Assembly (NCBI GenBank): GCA_916048095.2
Contig: OU696594.1
Location: 2,321,281 to 2,385,280, forward strand
Origin: Sacculina carcini
Lineage: Eukaryota > Arthropoda > Thecostraca > Sacculinidae
Direction of reading: 5' to 3'
DNA: 64,000 bases
Shown here piece by piece: positions 54,074 to 63,389 of this stretch. Below the pieces are notes generated by a model. That model had not been told where the DNA came from, ran no database searches, and saw only the letters and a program-made list of their open reading frames with translations. The position numbers and the translations under genes were made by a program. How positions within the stretch are numbered: position 1 is the first letter of the stretch; the number at the start of each line of letters is the position of its first letter.

Positions 54074-55032
54074 AGTAGAAGAGTACTACACTTTGTCACA
54101 TTTTAACCTAACTTTTTTGTGTATACCTAACCTAACCTAACCTAACCTAACCTAACTTTTTTTTGTTTTTTTTAACCTAACCTAACTTTTTTTGGTTTTT
54201 TTTCAACCTAACCTAACTTTTTTTAGTTTTTTTTAACCTAACCTAACTTTTTTTAGTTTTTTTAACCTAACCTAACTTTTTTATAGTTTTTTTTAACCTA
54301 ACCTAACTTCTTTAGTTTTTTAACCGAACCTAACTTATTTTAACCTAACCTAACTTTTTTAACCTAACCTAACTTTTTTAACCTAACCTAACTTCTTTTT
54401 TTAACCTAACCTAACTTTTTTTTAACCTAACCTAACTTTTTTTTCTTTATTCTATTCCTAACCCGACCCAATCCAACTTTTATTTTCATTTCTTATTCTT
54501 CCTTTCTTATTATATTTATTCTTTATTCTATGCTCAACCTAACTTTTTTTCTTTATTCTATACCCAGCCCGACCCAATCCAACTTTTAGTTTTATTTCTT
54601 ATTCTTCCTTTCTTATTATATTTACTCTTTATTCTATGCCCAACTTTTATTTTTTATTTCCTATTCTTCCTTTCTTATTATATTTATTCTTTATTCTATG
54701 CCCAACTTTTATTTTTTTCCTTTATTTCTATTTTATGTCACGATACTCATTATATCGGGATCGCCAAGTCGATGTTTGGCAGAGACGTGAATATAATAAT
54801 TTTCAATCATACTTGAAATATATATAAAAAACGGTTTGACTAAATCGGTCGCAAAGACAATGTTCCAATATGACGATGAATCACTCGCCAAGTTTATATA
54901 AAGTGTCTGGTTTATGTCAAATACTGCGGTAAGGATTAAAATGCCAGATGAATTCATTGGCGTCAAGCCGAGGATGAATATATTTACCTAATACACAGGT
55001 ATAGGATTAAAACATTTGCCAGTAACAAAGAC
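54074..55032. repeat. Terminal repeat of Polinton A
   Basis: Matches 58487-59395 in direct orientation, with length variation in the CCTAA minisatellite and a few substitutions in the inner 400 bp. Ends 25 bp before the integrase stop codon. Confidence 0.85.
54118..54440. repeat. AACCTAACCTAAC/poly-T minisatellite
   Basis: Units of about 20-28 bp consist of AACCTAACCTAACTTTTTTT with GTTTTTTT variants. The motif is the complement of TTAGG, the arthropod-type telomeric repeat, but it is interrupted by T runs. Confidence 0.85.
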
Positions 55033-55056
55033 AATGTTCCAATATTCATGTTGTAT

Positions 55057-55860
55057 TCAAACACGTTGAAGTTCTTGATAGTAAAATGTCCCGGTAATCA
55101 AATTTCCATCATCATCACACAACTTATACATCGGAATTGATCGACGTTTGTATATGGAATCAATTTTGAACGTTTCGTTGCTAAATGTCTGTCGATATCC
55201 TTTTTCAAATAGAGTTTTCGGAATAAACATTCGCACATGATCGCCTACACGAAGCTTTGGTGTTTGCTTTTTGCGCGTCAATGTGTTGGCCAAGTGTTGA
55301 TTTGATAAAGTTACAGCGCGAGGTGCCATACCGATTGATCTATGTACAGTGCTGTTATACAAATTCACCAATTGAGGTAGATTTTTGACAAAGTGTTTTG
55401 TGTTGTTTTCGGTCATAAACTTGTGTATCAGCGAGAGCAGAGTACGGAAAAATCGTTCAATTATCCATGCCTTCCGTATGATTGTAGATGTCGTATAATG
55501 ATAGATGTTGTGCTCTTTCATTACACGTTGAAATTCTCGCCCTGTGAATTCACCACCATGGTCGCTCATTATTTGCATCGGTGTGCAATTGTTGGTGAGA
55601 ATATGGTTCATTGCTTTGGCCACGGCCGGTCCCCGTTTACTATGTAATGCACGCACATATGCTTGTCTGCTAAACACGTCAATTACACCCAACAAATAAC
55701 GTACTTGTGTGTTATGCCCACGCAGACGTGAAACATCGCACAAATCAACTTGCCATGTATCATTTAGTCCAGTGGAGGTGTATGCATTGTGTACGAAGCG
55801 CTTACGTACTGGACGATGGAGTTGTTTGGTTCTTTGCGACCAAATCAGCCTACTATCCAT
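55057..55860 (-). CDS. Polinton integrase (rve family)
   Basis: 267 codons. DDE catalytic core: TWQVDLCDV, IMSDHGGEFTG and the Glu in IIERFFRTLL, with the typical Polinton phrase YHYTTSTIIRKAW between the last two. A chromodomain/SH3-like C-terminal part (LRVGDHVRMFIPKT, TFKIDSIYKRR) follows. It inserts the element's DNA. The start ATG overlaps the preceding ORF by 16 nt. It is transcribed towards the terminal repeat. Confidence 0.93.
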   Translation of the reverse strand: MDSRLIWSQRTKQLHRPVRKRFVHNAYTSTGLNDTWQVDLCDVSRLRGHNTQVRYLLGVIDVFSRQAYVRALHSKRGPAVAKAMNHILTNNCTPMQIMSDHGGEFTGREFQRVMKEHNIYHYTTSTIIRKAWIIERFFRTLLSLIHKFMTENNTKHFVKNLPQLVNLYNSTVHRSIGMAPRAVTLSNQHLANTLTRKKQTPKLRVGDHVRMFIPKTLFEKGYRQTFSNETFKIDSIYKRRSIPMYKLCDDDGNLITGTFYYQELQRV

Positions 55861-56372
55861 TTGCGTGGGATATTTGCCGATCGTTGATCAACTGTCGAAA
55901 CTCGCTGCCCGTGAATATTCGGAGCAACTTCTCGCGGTAAATTCAACGACTCAATCAATTGTCGCAGCTGTGCCCACCCTGTTGGCTCAGGAACACTTTT
56001 ACGACGTCGAACGATATAGTTTACCACGTCGACAATATTGCTCCGAGGAATTTGTGCGTGATTGAGATAAATGATACCGGTGTTGTTGTCCCATCTCAGC
56101 AGATTACTCAATTGGGAAAGCACGAATTGTGCGTGTTTTTTATAGCTTGACGGTACAAGTTGGAGCCATTTATCAGACTCTACAGACGGAGCAGGAGCAG
56201 CGGACTGTTCAGGACGCCAGGCGTTCATGTAATCGATCCGTTTCGCTTCGGCATTCCCTGTAGACTTGTTGAGAATTTGCTCCAGAGCGGATGTGGGTGT
56301 GGCCATGGTTCGACCTTGCATTTCATCATATGTGGCTTGCGATAGGAGAACCATTCGTTGGAAGGCGCTCAT
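55845..56372 (-). CDS. Conserved Polinton protein of unknown function (PX-like)
   Basis: 175 codons, start FQRMVLLSQATYDEM, a common beginning for this Polinton/adintovirus family. The C-terminal half holds the conserved pattern IPRSNIVDVVNYIVRRRKS then GWAQLRQLIESLNLP. It overlaps integrase and lies directly downstream of the next small ORF. The family is recognised by context and pattern only; function unknown. Confidence 0.7.
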   Translation of the reverse strand: MSAFQRMVLLSQATYDEMQGRTMATPTSALEQILNKSTGNAEAKRIDYMNAWRPEQSAAPAPSVESDKWLQLVPSSYKKHAQFVLSQLSNLLRWDNNTGIIYLNHAQIPRSNIVDVVNYIVRRRKSVPEPTGWAQLRQLIESLNLPREVAPNIHGQRVSTVDQRSANIPRKWIVG

Positions 56373-56701
56373 TACTTTGCAGACAGTATACAGCTTATAA
56401 CCGATGCAACCACGGGTATAAGGGCGGATAAAAATTTTCCGCTTTGCACCAACACTCGTTGTTTTTTCTTCAGTGACGGACGTTTGTCACCCAATTTACG
56501 CAGTATTTTCTTGTATTTGGATAGGCGACGCTTTTGTTCTTTTTCCAAAGGGACGCGGTCTTGCAACAGGTTATGACAAATTTCACAAATAGCCCGTATC
56601 AGAGCAGGGTCGTACGTGTTGAGAACGGCTTTTTGTTGACGGTGTGTGAGACGCGGAAGTGATTCGATTGTCGGCCAACAGCGTTGCAACGTCGACGACA
56701 T
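56372..56701 (-). CDS. Small basic conserved Polinton protein
   Basis: 109 codons. The middle reads VPLEKEQKRRLSKYKKILRK and the end KKQRVLVQSGKFL followed by a hydrophobic segment (IPVVASVISCIL), as in the small ORF found beside the packaging ATPase of many Polintons. It shares its last base pairs with the start of the next ORF. A virion or DNA-associated role is conceivable but unproven. Confidence 0.65.
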   Translation of the reverse strand: MSSTLQRCWPTIESLPRLTHRQQKAVLNTYDPALIRAICEICHNLLQDRVPLEKEQKRRLSKYKKILRKLGDKRPSLKKKQRVLVQSGKFLSALIPVVASVISCILSAK

Positions 56702-56735
56702 GTTGACAAATGATTCACTTGTTCAACTATATGTG

Positions 56736-57395
56736 CTATTTATACCTCAAAGCGGGAAGATAAACTATTATGGGTTGTTCCAGCACATTGCTACGCACAC
56801 GTAGTCTGTTGTCAGTTTGTTGACGCAGATCCACAAGCAAATGACCGTACATTTTCTTCATTACGTCTCTATAAACATCCATAATGAACCTGATATTATC
56901 TGGCATGTACTGTTGAGCAAATGCACGCAGAGGTGTTTGATCTCGAAAATTACGGAAAAATACATAATAATTTGTATTTAGGCTGATTGTGCGGTAGTTG
57001 GGCGACTTGAGAAACGTGTTTTGGGTGACAAATAGTACACTCATGTTGTCGTGACGCCACGTTTTCGTAAACATGTCACGTACAACAGGCCCTTCCACAG
57101 CATCCAGTAAGTCGTCGATAATGACCATGCAACCATTACCGTATTTATGTTTGCTTGCCAATCGTTGAATTTCCTCATGCGATGGCACTCCGTACCGCAT
57201 CTCGTTAACTATATCCTTATTTATATGATCGGGCGCTGCAGTTCCGTGGCAATACAGTACATAATCGGGGCTTCGGGTGAGCACTTGGTCCGCCCGTGTC
57301 ATCATGTCGACTATAAATTGACTCTTACCGGACCCTGAAGGACCGGACAAGATCATTGTGAACGGTGTAACAAGACGTGGGTCAAACGTTTCCAT
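56736..57395 (-). CDS. FtsK/HerA-type DNA packaging ATPase
   Basis: 219 codons. Walker A GPSGSGKS near residue 19, Walker B CMVIIDDL near residue 90 and the sensor-like LFVTQN near residue 124. This is the A32-type genome-packaging motor of Polintons and related viruses. The length is normal for the family and all motifs are intact. Its presence with capsid genes supports virion formation. Confidence 0.92.
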   Translation of the reverse strand: METFDPRLVTPFTMILSGPSGSGKSQFIVDMMTRADQVLTRSPDYVLYCHGTAAPDHINKDIVNEMRYGVPSHEEIQRLASKHKYGNGCMVIIDDLLDAVEGPVVRDMFTKTWRHDNMSVLFVTQNTFLKSPNYRTISLNTNYYVFFRNFRDQTPLRAFAQQYMPDNIRFIMDVYRDVMKKMYGHLLVDLRQQTDNRLRVRSNVLEQPIIVYLPALRYK

Positions 57396-57678
57396 ACTCG
57401 CCGTACCGATGAAACTGATCTACGTTTAACTATAAGGGTATTATATAAAGTATTTGCTGATGTGAGACCGGTTTTGCGCTGAGCATCACTAGCCAAACAC
57501 CGTCGGCGCTTAATCGGATCATATAACAATCCCACAATTACCAGCTCTGTAATTAAACATTCAACATGACTGACAATGAGCAATAGTGAAAGAAGCAGCA
57601 ATATTATATGCGTCACCATCTCGGTGATTATCAATTGAATGACACGTTTACACGTCAACACTTGTATATTAAAGCCTG

Positions 57679-57718
<40 letters not shown>

Positions 57719-57795
57719 GGCGCGTGCCGGGGCTCTCGAAAACCGGTTCAACATGCATACACACACACACACACACATATATATATACACACACA

Positions 57796-57836
<41 letters not shown>

Positions 57837-58009
57837 TGACTAGAACCCTACCATGAACACAGATAACACAACAAACACTAACACTGAACAGTACCCTAAC
57901 ACACCTACCATGGACACAAATAACACAATAAACACTAGCACAACTAATACTGGTAACACAACAAATATATAACAATACATAACGATGATGATGTCGGTCG
58001 GTCGGTCGG
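57396..58009 (-). other. Noncoding interval with CA microsatellites in Polinton A
   Basis: Two long CA runs (about 57680-57712 and 57757-57833) and a GTCG tract (57990-58015). No convincing gene; ORFs here are microsatellite translations. Confidence 0.6.
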
Positions 58010-58480
58010 TCAGTCGATGAAGCCATACGGGAAGGTACGATAATCGGGAAGGACCCTGCGTTTACTGGACACTAACCTATTAATTTTTTCCCCTCCCACC
58101 GTAATTATCTTAAAATCTGCAGTCTTTTTAAATTGTCGAAAGGGGACTTTGATTGTGGACCCAGGCGCCTCTAACAAGGATCGGAAAGCGTCCAAGGAAA
58201 TAAGCTGCTGCGTGTCGTGTGTTTGTGTGATGCCGCGCATTTTTATTATAGTCTTGGTGCCCCCGTCTGGTGTGTGTACAGTCAAAGCGTAATTTTTGGG
58301 AGACAGACAGACTATATGAGAAATATAGCTGCCTGCCCCGAAACAAGTCAGTTCGTCAGTCATGTCGCCGAGAAAATGTGATGTGTGTATGCGCGGCATT
58401 TCTGGTGATGCTTTGTAAATGACTGAATCTGTGTCACAGTATATTAGCTGAAAAGGATTAAGGAGTTGCAGGAAAGAGTA
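58010..58480 (-). pseudogene. DNA polymerase B, C-terminal fragment (Polinton A)
   Basis: The open frame begins inside the terminal repeat of B and quickly reaches polymerase motif C, LIYCDTDSVIYK, the metal-binding Asp pair. The thumb region (HFLGDMTDELTCFGAG, PKNYALTVHT) and the end RTFPYGFID follow. Family B protein-primed polymerases of Polintons exceed 1000 residues, so about 85% is missing, including exonuclease and motifs A/B. The break coincides with the terminal repeat at 58487. Confidence 0.88.
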
Positions 58481-58486
58481 AAGAGT

Positions 58487-59395
58487 AGTAGAAGAGTACT
58501 ACACTTTGTCACATTTTAACCTAACTTTTTTGTGTATACCTAACCTAACCTAACCTAACTTTTTTTAGTTTTTTTTTTAACCTAACCTAACTTTTTTTAG
58601 TTTTTTTTCAACCTAACCTAACATAACTTTTTTTTTAACCTAACCTAACTTTTTTTTTAACCTAACCTAACTTTTTTTTAACCTAACCTAACTTTTTTTT
58701 CTTTATTCTATTCCTAACCCGACCCAACCCAACTTTTAGTTTTATTTCTTATTCTTCCTTTCTTATTATATTTATTCTTTATTCTATGCTCAACCTAACT
58801 TTTTTTCTTTATTCTATACCCAGCCCGACCCAATCCAACTTTTATTTTCATTTCTTATTCTTCCTTTCTTATTATATTTATTCTTTATTCTATGCTCAAC
58901 CTAACTTTTTTTCTTTATTCTATACCCAGCCCGACCCAATCCAACATTTAGTTTTATTTCTTATTATATTTATTCTTTATTCTATACCCAGCCCGACCCA
59001 ACCCAGCTTTTATTATTTATTTCCTATTCTTCCTTTCTTATTATATTTATTCTTTATTCTATGCCCAACTTTTATTTTTTTCCTTTATTTCTATTTTATG
59101 TCACGATACTCATTATATCGGGATCGCCAAGTCGATGTTTGGCAGAGACGTGAATATAATAATTTTCAATCATACTTGAAATATATATAAAAAACGGTTT
59201 GACTAAATCGGTCGCAAAGACAATGTTCCAATATGACGATGAATCACTCGCCAAGTTTATATAAAGTGTCTGGTTTATGTCAAATACTGCGGTAAGGATT
59301 AAAATGCCAGATGAATTCATTGGCGTCAAGCCGAGGATGAATATATTTACCTGATACACAGGTATAGGATTAAAACATTTGCCGGTAACAAAGAC
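58487..59395. repeat. Terminal repeat of Polinton B
   Basis: Direct copy of 54074-55032. The inner 400 bp are nearly identical; two substitutions were noticed (CCTaATACAC/CCTgATACAC and TTGCCaGT/TTGCCgGT). Confidence 0.85.
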
Positions 59396-59639
59396 CAAAT
59401 TTACACACAATTTATGTAAATGTAGCCGAAACGAATGCTTGTGAATCACTAGCTACGTTTATATAACGTGTCTGGTTTATGTCAAACACTGACTAAATCG
59501 GATTAAAACGCTATTCGACTGTGTCGGAATTGATACAAAAATGACTTGCAACGAAATGACCTTTGTGTATTTTCACTTGATACACAATTATGGCAAATAT
59601 ACAAGTGGAAATCATGTAGAATCATATTGACGACACGAT

Positions 59640-59963
59640 TCAACGAACACATCGTGAACACAAATGTTTGTTGATTTTTCGATCAATCTTTATGATGTAA
59701 ATCATATCGTGTGTCTCATACACAATTTCCAGCTCAGCCGACCATGTATCAGGCACAGAAACACCTTCCTGTAGAGCGTCCGAAAGACACACGTCAAACG
59801 ATGTGTACTCCTTGTACGATTCGCTGATGATTTGTTTGCAATCTGACGAACTACCACCAACATAGCGATAGTTATAATTAGGCACTAGTGTAGCAGGAGA
59901 AACACAGCTCATGATGTTTATACAAAGAAAGATAAACAATGACTGTAAGAACGAAATTATCAA
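59640..59963 (-). CDS. Orphan ORF, possible secreted or membrane protein (Polinton B)
   Basis: 107 codons starting with a hydrophobic stretch (ISFLQSLFIFLCINIMSCVS) that could be a signal peptide or membrane anchor. Four Cys follow the stretch, besides two within it. I do not recognise a family. It sits between the terminal repeat and a divergent ORF. Codon use gives no strong verdict. Confidence 0.45.
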   Translation of the reverse strand: MIISFLQSLFIFLCINIMSCVSPATLVPNYNYRYVGGSSSDCKQIISESYKEYTSFDVCLSDALQEGVSVPDTWSAELEIVYETHDMIYIIKIDRKINKHLCSRCVR

Positions 59964-60094
59964 ACACGGAGTGATGGCGATAATTATGACGCATGCGTCG
60001 AAAAGTAGTGCAATTAGTCTCAGCCGTGATACGCAGTTGAGCTCGAGACGTTTGCGGGTGAGGTTGTGTAGTTTTTTATCGCGGAACTGTCAAC

Positions 60095-60688
60095 ATGAGT
60101 CAGGTGAATACAAACGTTGATACGTCCAAGCGGATCCTACCATTAGAACATCATGCGGTCAAGTTTGTTGCCGACACACCATTAATCTGTGGACACCCGC
60201 TGGAGCAGAGGATTTGGATTATTTTCGGACGACTGGAAAAACACAGTCAGACGGATTTCGATCACTTACAAAAACAGCTTACAAATATTATGCAACTTGA
60301 GCGATATTTTGACCCTTTTTGGAAACTTCGTCGCGGCGCGGTCAGAATATTCACCAACGAGGAGCGTGCACTACAGATTGTGATCGATACACTTATGAGT
60401 CGGCCAATGAGAGATGCTGTTCTTGGAGCCGTTGCAGCTGCTTTATCATTCAAAGTGTTGTCGGTGGCGTTGGTGCGAAGTGACGAGACTCAGATTTACC
60501 GGCCGCGCGATGAGACCCGCAACACAATGGAGTGGATGAAGACCATTGTTATGAGCTACTATGACTCGAGAAAACAGTATTTGACCGAAATCAAGATTTA
60601 TCGCGAATTTAAAGCCGACAAAATGAAGATGATTGTGCACAAGGAGGTTCAAGGTGAACCACAAAGTAAACGGAACAAAATTTGTTGA
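60095..60688 (+). CDS. Orphan ORF, divergent from the virion block (Polinton B)
   Basis: 197 codons, the only + strand gene in the Polinton region. Alpha-helical composition; a possible membrane or amphipathic helix (MRDAVLGAVAAALSFKVLSV) near residue 110; C-terminal basic QSKRNKIC. No family recognised. It lies between the terminal repeat-proximal ORF and the convergent protease block, a slot that often holds accessory genes. Confidence 0.6.
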   Translation: MSQVNTNVDTSKRILPLEHHAVKFVADTPLICGHPLEQRIWIIFGRLEKHSQTDFDHLQKQLTNIMQLERYFDPFWKLRRGAVRIFTNEERALQIVIDTLMSRPMRDAVLGAVAAALSFKVLSVALVRSDETQIYRPRDETRNTMEWMKTIVMSYYDSRKQYLTEIKIYREFKADKMKMIVHKEVQGEPQSKRNKIC

Positions 60689-60786
60689 ATTATTCTATGT
60701 GTACGGTATACCAATACATTTCGTAATGTGTCACAAGAGTTTTATTATTGCGCGCAAAAAAAAAAACTTTGTTATCGTTCAATTTA

Positions 60787-61311
60787 TTAAAATGGTAGCA
60801 TGCGCGGTGTACACAGATTCATTGCATACATCAATTTAGCGAAATGTTGACAACGTAAAATACAGCAGTTTGTAGGAATGACATGATTATATGGACACGG
60901 CGTGATGTTGGGTAGTACATGTATGTTGCGTGCGTTCATGGATAAGTAGTCAGGTAGGATGTCTTCGAGATTTTCAATGTGTAGTTCAAGTAGATGCGAA
61001 AGTCGACGAGCCTTGTCGAGTCCTTTGGCGTAGATGTGGTCGGGTGCTAGACGTTGAATGAGGGAACTTGCGTCGCGTAGCCTTTCTTCATACTTGTGCG
61101 TGTTGTAAGGATTGTAATTGTATTCCAAGCCGTGTAGGGTCGCCGTCAAAAATAGAAAATAGTTGCGTCGCTCAGCGTTGAGTTTTAAATGTGGAGGCGG
61201 TAAGATGGTGTGCCACAAGTACCCCGAACACAGGTCATGCACAGCCAATTCCTTGACAACAAAAGGCGAATCCTTGTGCTGGAAACCGTCGCAGTCTACA
61301 AGTATGACCAT
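60787..61311 (-). CDS. Conserved mobile-element protein with DxDGF...VKELAV pattern
   Basis: The start is taken at the Met of MVILVDCDGFQ (61311); it overlaps the end of the protease gene by 16 nt, as expected in this packed block. Residues DCDGF, VVKELAV, PPPHLKL, ERRNYFLFL and HGLEYN match a pattern I associate with a family of invertebrate element-borne proteins of unknown, possibly nuclease-like, activity. Four Cys near the C-terminus (NCCILRCQHF) could bind metal. Function not established. Confidence 0.55.
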   Translation of the reverse strand: MVILVDCDGFQHKDSPFVVKELAVHDLCSGYLWHTILPPPHLKLNAERRNYFLFLTATLHGLEYNYNPYNTHKYEERLRDASSLIQRLAPDHIYAKGLDKARRLSHLLELHIENLEDILPDYLSMNARNIHVLPNITPCPYNHVIPTNCCILRCQHFAKLMYAMNLCTPRMLPF

Positions 61312-61742
61312 ATCAGCGCTAAAAGCTGATTGTTGATAGCAGGATCGGTGGATAGGCACGAAACAAAATCGTGCAGATCCCAGCCGGCGTCAAACAATGC
61401 AACAAATAGAGCACAGTACTGTCCACACACGTCCGAGTCCGGCGCCTGAATGACGCGCGTGTTCAACATACATCGACTGTAATTGACATGTTTGTTTATA
61501 AAATTTACAAACGAGGGATGCCAGATGGGTGAGTTGCCAGACGAGTCGAAATATTGGAGATTTTCACCGTCCCAGGCAAACACGACCCAATGCAGACCCG
61601 ATTGCCAGCGCGGTTGTATATTCACAATAATTGATGTGCGCACACCACGAGCAAATGTGAAATGTTTTAGCCGGTCGCACGCCCAAGCCCCTCGAAATGT
61701 GGCGACTGTGTCGAGCAGCCGTTCCAATTCAAGAGCGTTCAT
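61296..61742 (-). CDS. Adenain-like maturation cysteine protease (C5 family)
   Basis: 148 codons. Catalytic His in SGLHWVVFAWD, acidic residue in LQYFDSSGN and Cys in SDVCGQYCALF match the adenovirus/Polinton maturation protease order. It processes capsid and core precursors in particles. The start ATG overlaps the capsid gene stop by 4 nt. Intact. Confidence 0.88.
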   Translation of the reverse strand: MNALELERLLDTVATFRGAWACDRLKHFTFARGVRTSIIVNIQPRWQSGLHWVVFAWDGENLQYFDSSGNSPIWHPSFVNFINKHVNYSRCMLNTRVIQAPDSDVCGQYCALFVALFDAGWDLHDFVSCLSTDPAINNQLLALIWSYL

Positions 61743-63028
61743 AGTTGAAAATCTGTGCTGACACGTCCGGCGCTGTCAATTGTGATTTCGTTTTCAAACG
61801 TGGCGTAGATTAGAACGTTAATTGTCTCGGGTAGAGCGTAGGAGAATGCCAGCTCACACCTCACATTACCTTGTTCACGCGGATGCAAATGATCACCACC
61901 ACACTGATCCGGAGTCAAATCTACAATAAACAGAGTATAGCCGGACGCATAATCATCATGTGTGATATCCAGGCCCTGATTTTCCGTATCGAGACCGGTG
62001 CCGTCAAACAGTGACAGATACGATCTCATGTATAGACCTTTTGTGAAATCGGGGCGATAAGGGTGTGACGGGTATGGCTCGCCATTTATATAGAACTGAA
62101 GACTGTTTAGATGGTAGTGGTGAAAATTCCATGGGTTTTTCTGTAGCGATCCATGATACGCTTCAGTGCTTACGAGTCCCAACAGAATTTGTCGCGGCAC
62201 TTGTGAGGTGAAAATATTATTCAGCGTTCCACTCATGTTTCCTTTGGGGAGAGTATATGTTTTCAGTAGAACTCGTGGAATAGGATAACGGGCTGGTGTC
62301 TTCGCCAGCTGTTTGTGAAAATTCACCCACATCGAGTCGGAAAGCGTTATTTTCTCGACATGCACACACAGGTCGACAATTTCAATCTTGTATTCTCCCT
62401 CGGCACCGAGTAGAGCAAACTGATCAGAGTTTCGAATCAGTTTGAGTTTCTCCGAAACTGTACCGGGCAATATACGACATTGATGGTTGGTATCCAGTTG
62501 TAGCGGTATACAAAAATCAAAAACTTTGCTTCCAGCCACCCATTGTTTGCGTTCGTTAAAACCAATGTTCAAAAGTTTAACATCATGCAAGTGTCCAGCA
62601 GTATCTTTACGCCAAAAACCCGACCGTAAATGACCGTTTTTAGCGTTCTGGTTATACGACAACAACGTCTCAAGATAGGCACGATAGCCATACAGCGCGC
62701 TGGAATCCGATACAATAGTATCACCAATCTGATAGTCAATATGTTTGAAGAGAGCATGTGGTAGCAGATTGACAACGCTCACGTTGGCGTCGTCCATTAG
62801 TTCGCTACCGTCACGATTGACAACACGTGCTTTGCCATAGAGCCTGGTTTTTGATGGACGCGTAGACGATTTACCGAGCGCAGGTAAGTGAAATTCAAAC
62901 GGACCTTCGCTGCTTAGTCGACTCACTGGGTAATATACATGGGTTTTGGACGATTTCACACTGGTTTCAAACACTGGTCGAGAGAATACCTCGGTTATTT
63001 CACAAGCGCATTCGTCTACGTTTTGCAT
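61739..63028 (-). CDS. Major capsid protein (double jelly-roll, hexon-like)
   Basis: The start is taken at the Met of MQNVDECACEITEVFSRP (63028), which fits the family's usual N-terminus; a longer frame to 63115 overlaps the upstream gene. About 429 residues. Diagnostic pieces: VYYPVSRLSSEGPFEFHLPA, DYQIGDTIVSDSSALYGYRA, and NPWNFHHYHLNSLQFYINGE near the C-terminal barrel. It forms pseudo-hexameric capsomers. No stops or frameshifts. Confidence 0.93.
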   Translation of the reverse strand: MQNVDECACEITEVFSRPVFETSVKSSKTHVYYPVSRLSSEGPFEFHLPALGKSSTRPSKTRLYGKARVVNRDGSELMDDANVSVVNLLPHALFKHIDYQIGDTIVSDSSALYGYRAYLETLLSYNQNAKNGHLRSGFWRKDTAGHLHDVKLLNIGFNERKQWVAGSKVFDFCIPLQLDTNHQCRILPGTVSEKLKLIRNSDQFALLGAEGEYKIEIVDLCVHVEKITLSDSMWVNFHKQLAKTPARYPIPRVLLKTYTLPKGNMSGTLNNIFTSQVPRQILLGLVSTEAYHGSLQKNPWNFHHYHLNSLQFYINGEPYPSHPYRPDFTKGLYMRSYLSLFDGTGLDTENQGLDITHDDYASGYTLFIVDLTPDQCGGDHLHPREQGNVRCELAFSYALPETINVLIYATFENEITIDSAGRVSTDFQL

Positions 63029-63389
63029 TGTCAAAGATATCGCGTTCCTGTTGACGTCGTTGACCAACACCTTTTCGTTTTGTCGGTCGTCGAGAGACTG
63101 ATTGATTCGTCGCACGATTTATACTATTTATACTGGTTCGAAGAATACGTTTAGCTTCGTGTCGAGAGCGATTGCGGACGGCTTGACTTGCATTTTCTCC
63201 GTCGAGAAAGTCTTGCAGTGTGCGTACCCCCGTCTTCAAGGCGGATTTGGCCAGATGTTTTGTCAGAGGTTGTTTGGCAACAGTTTTGATGGCGGGTACC
63301 ACCACTCTCATTAAGCCTCTAAAAATACTCCCAAGTCCGCTACCACGCTGTATCATTGGACCTCGAAATATCAACTGAGAATTTGTCAT
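63000..63389 (-). CDS. pVI/pX-like basic minor virion protein
   Basis: The start is best at the Met of MTNSQLIFRGP (63389) rather than 63428. A glycine-rich GSGLGSIFRGLMR motif is followed by an amphipathic helical region (VVPAIKTVAKQPLTKHLAKS) and an Arg/Lys-rich tail (SRRPTKRKGVGQRRQ, NAKRRRMRL). In adenoviruses and adintoviruses such proteins bridge capsid and DNA or lyse membranes. It overlaps the capsid gene start by 29 nt. Confidence 0.72.
   Translation of the reverse strand: MTNSQLIFRGPMIQRGSGLGSIFRGLMRVVVPAIKTVAKQPLTKHLAKSALKTGVRTLQDFLDGENASQAVRNRSRHEAKRILRTSINSINRATNQSVSRRPTKRKGVGQRRQQERDIFDNAKRRRMRL

Larger units (their letters stand above)
54074..58486 (-). mobile_element. Polinton/Maverick element 'A', left part
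   Basis: Starts with AGTAGAAGAGTACTACAC, consistent with the AG start of Polinton termini. A 959-bp terminal repeat is followed by minus-strand integrase, two small conserved proteins, packaging ATPase and the C-terminus of a protein-primed DNA polymerase B. The polymerase frame is cut at about 58480 by the terminal repeat of element B. Polintons are large self-synthesising transposons related to adintoviruses. Confidence 0.88.

Noticed and set aside
54118-54440. CRISPR array or true telomere
   Set aside because: Units are irregular, there are no unique spacers, and the array sits inside a transposon terminal repeat that recurs 4.4 kb away; it is a minisatellite.
57639-57839. Thr/His-rich ORF and its minus-strand Cys/Val counterpart in Polinton A
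   Set aside because: Pure (CA)n translation between the ATPase and polymerase genes.
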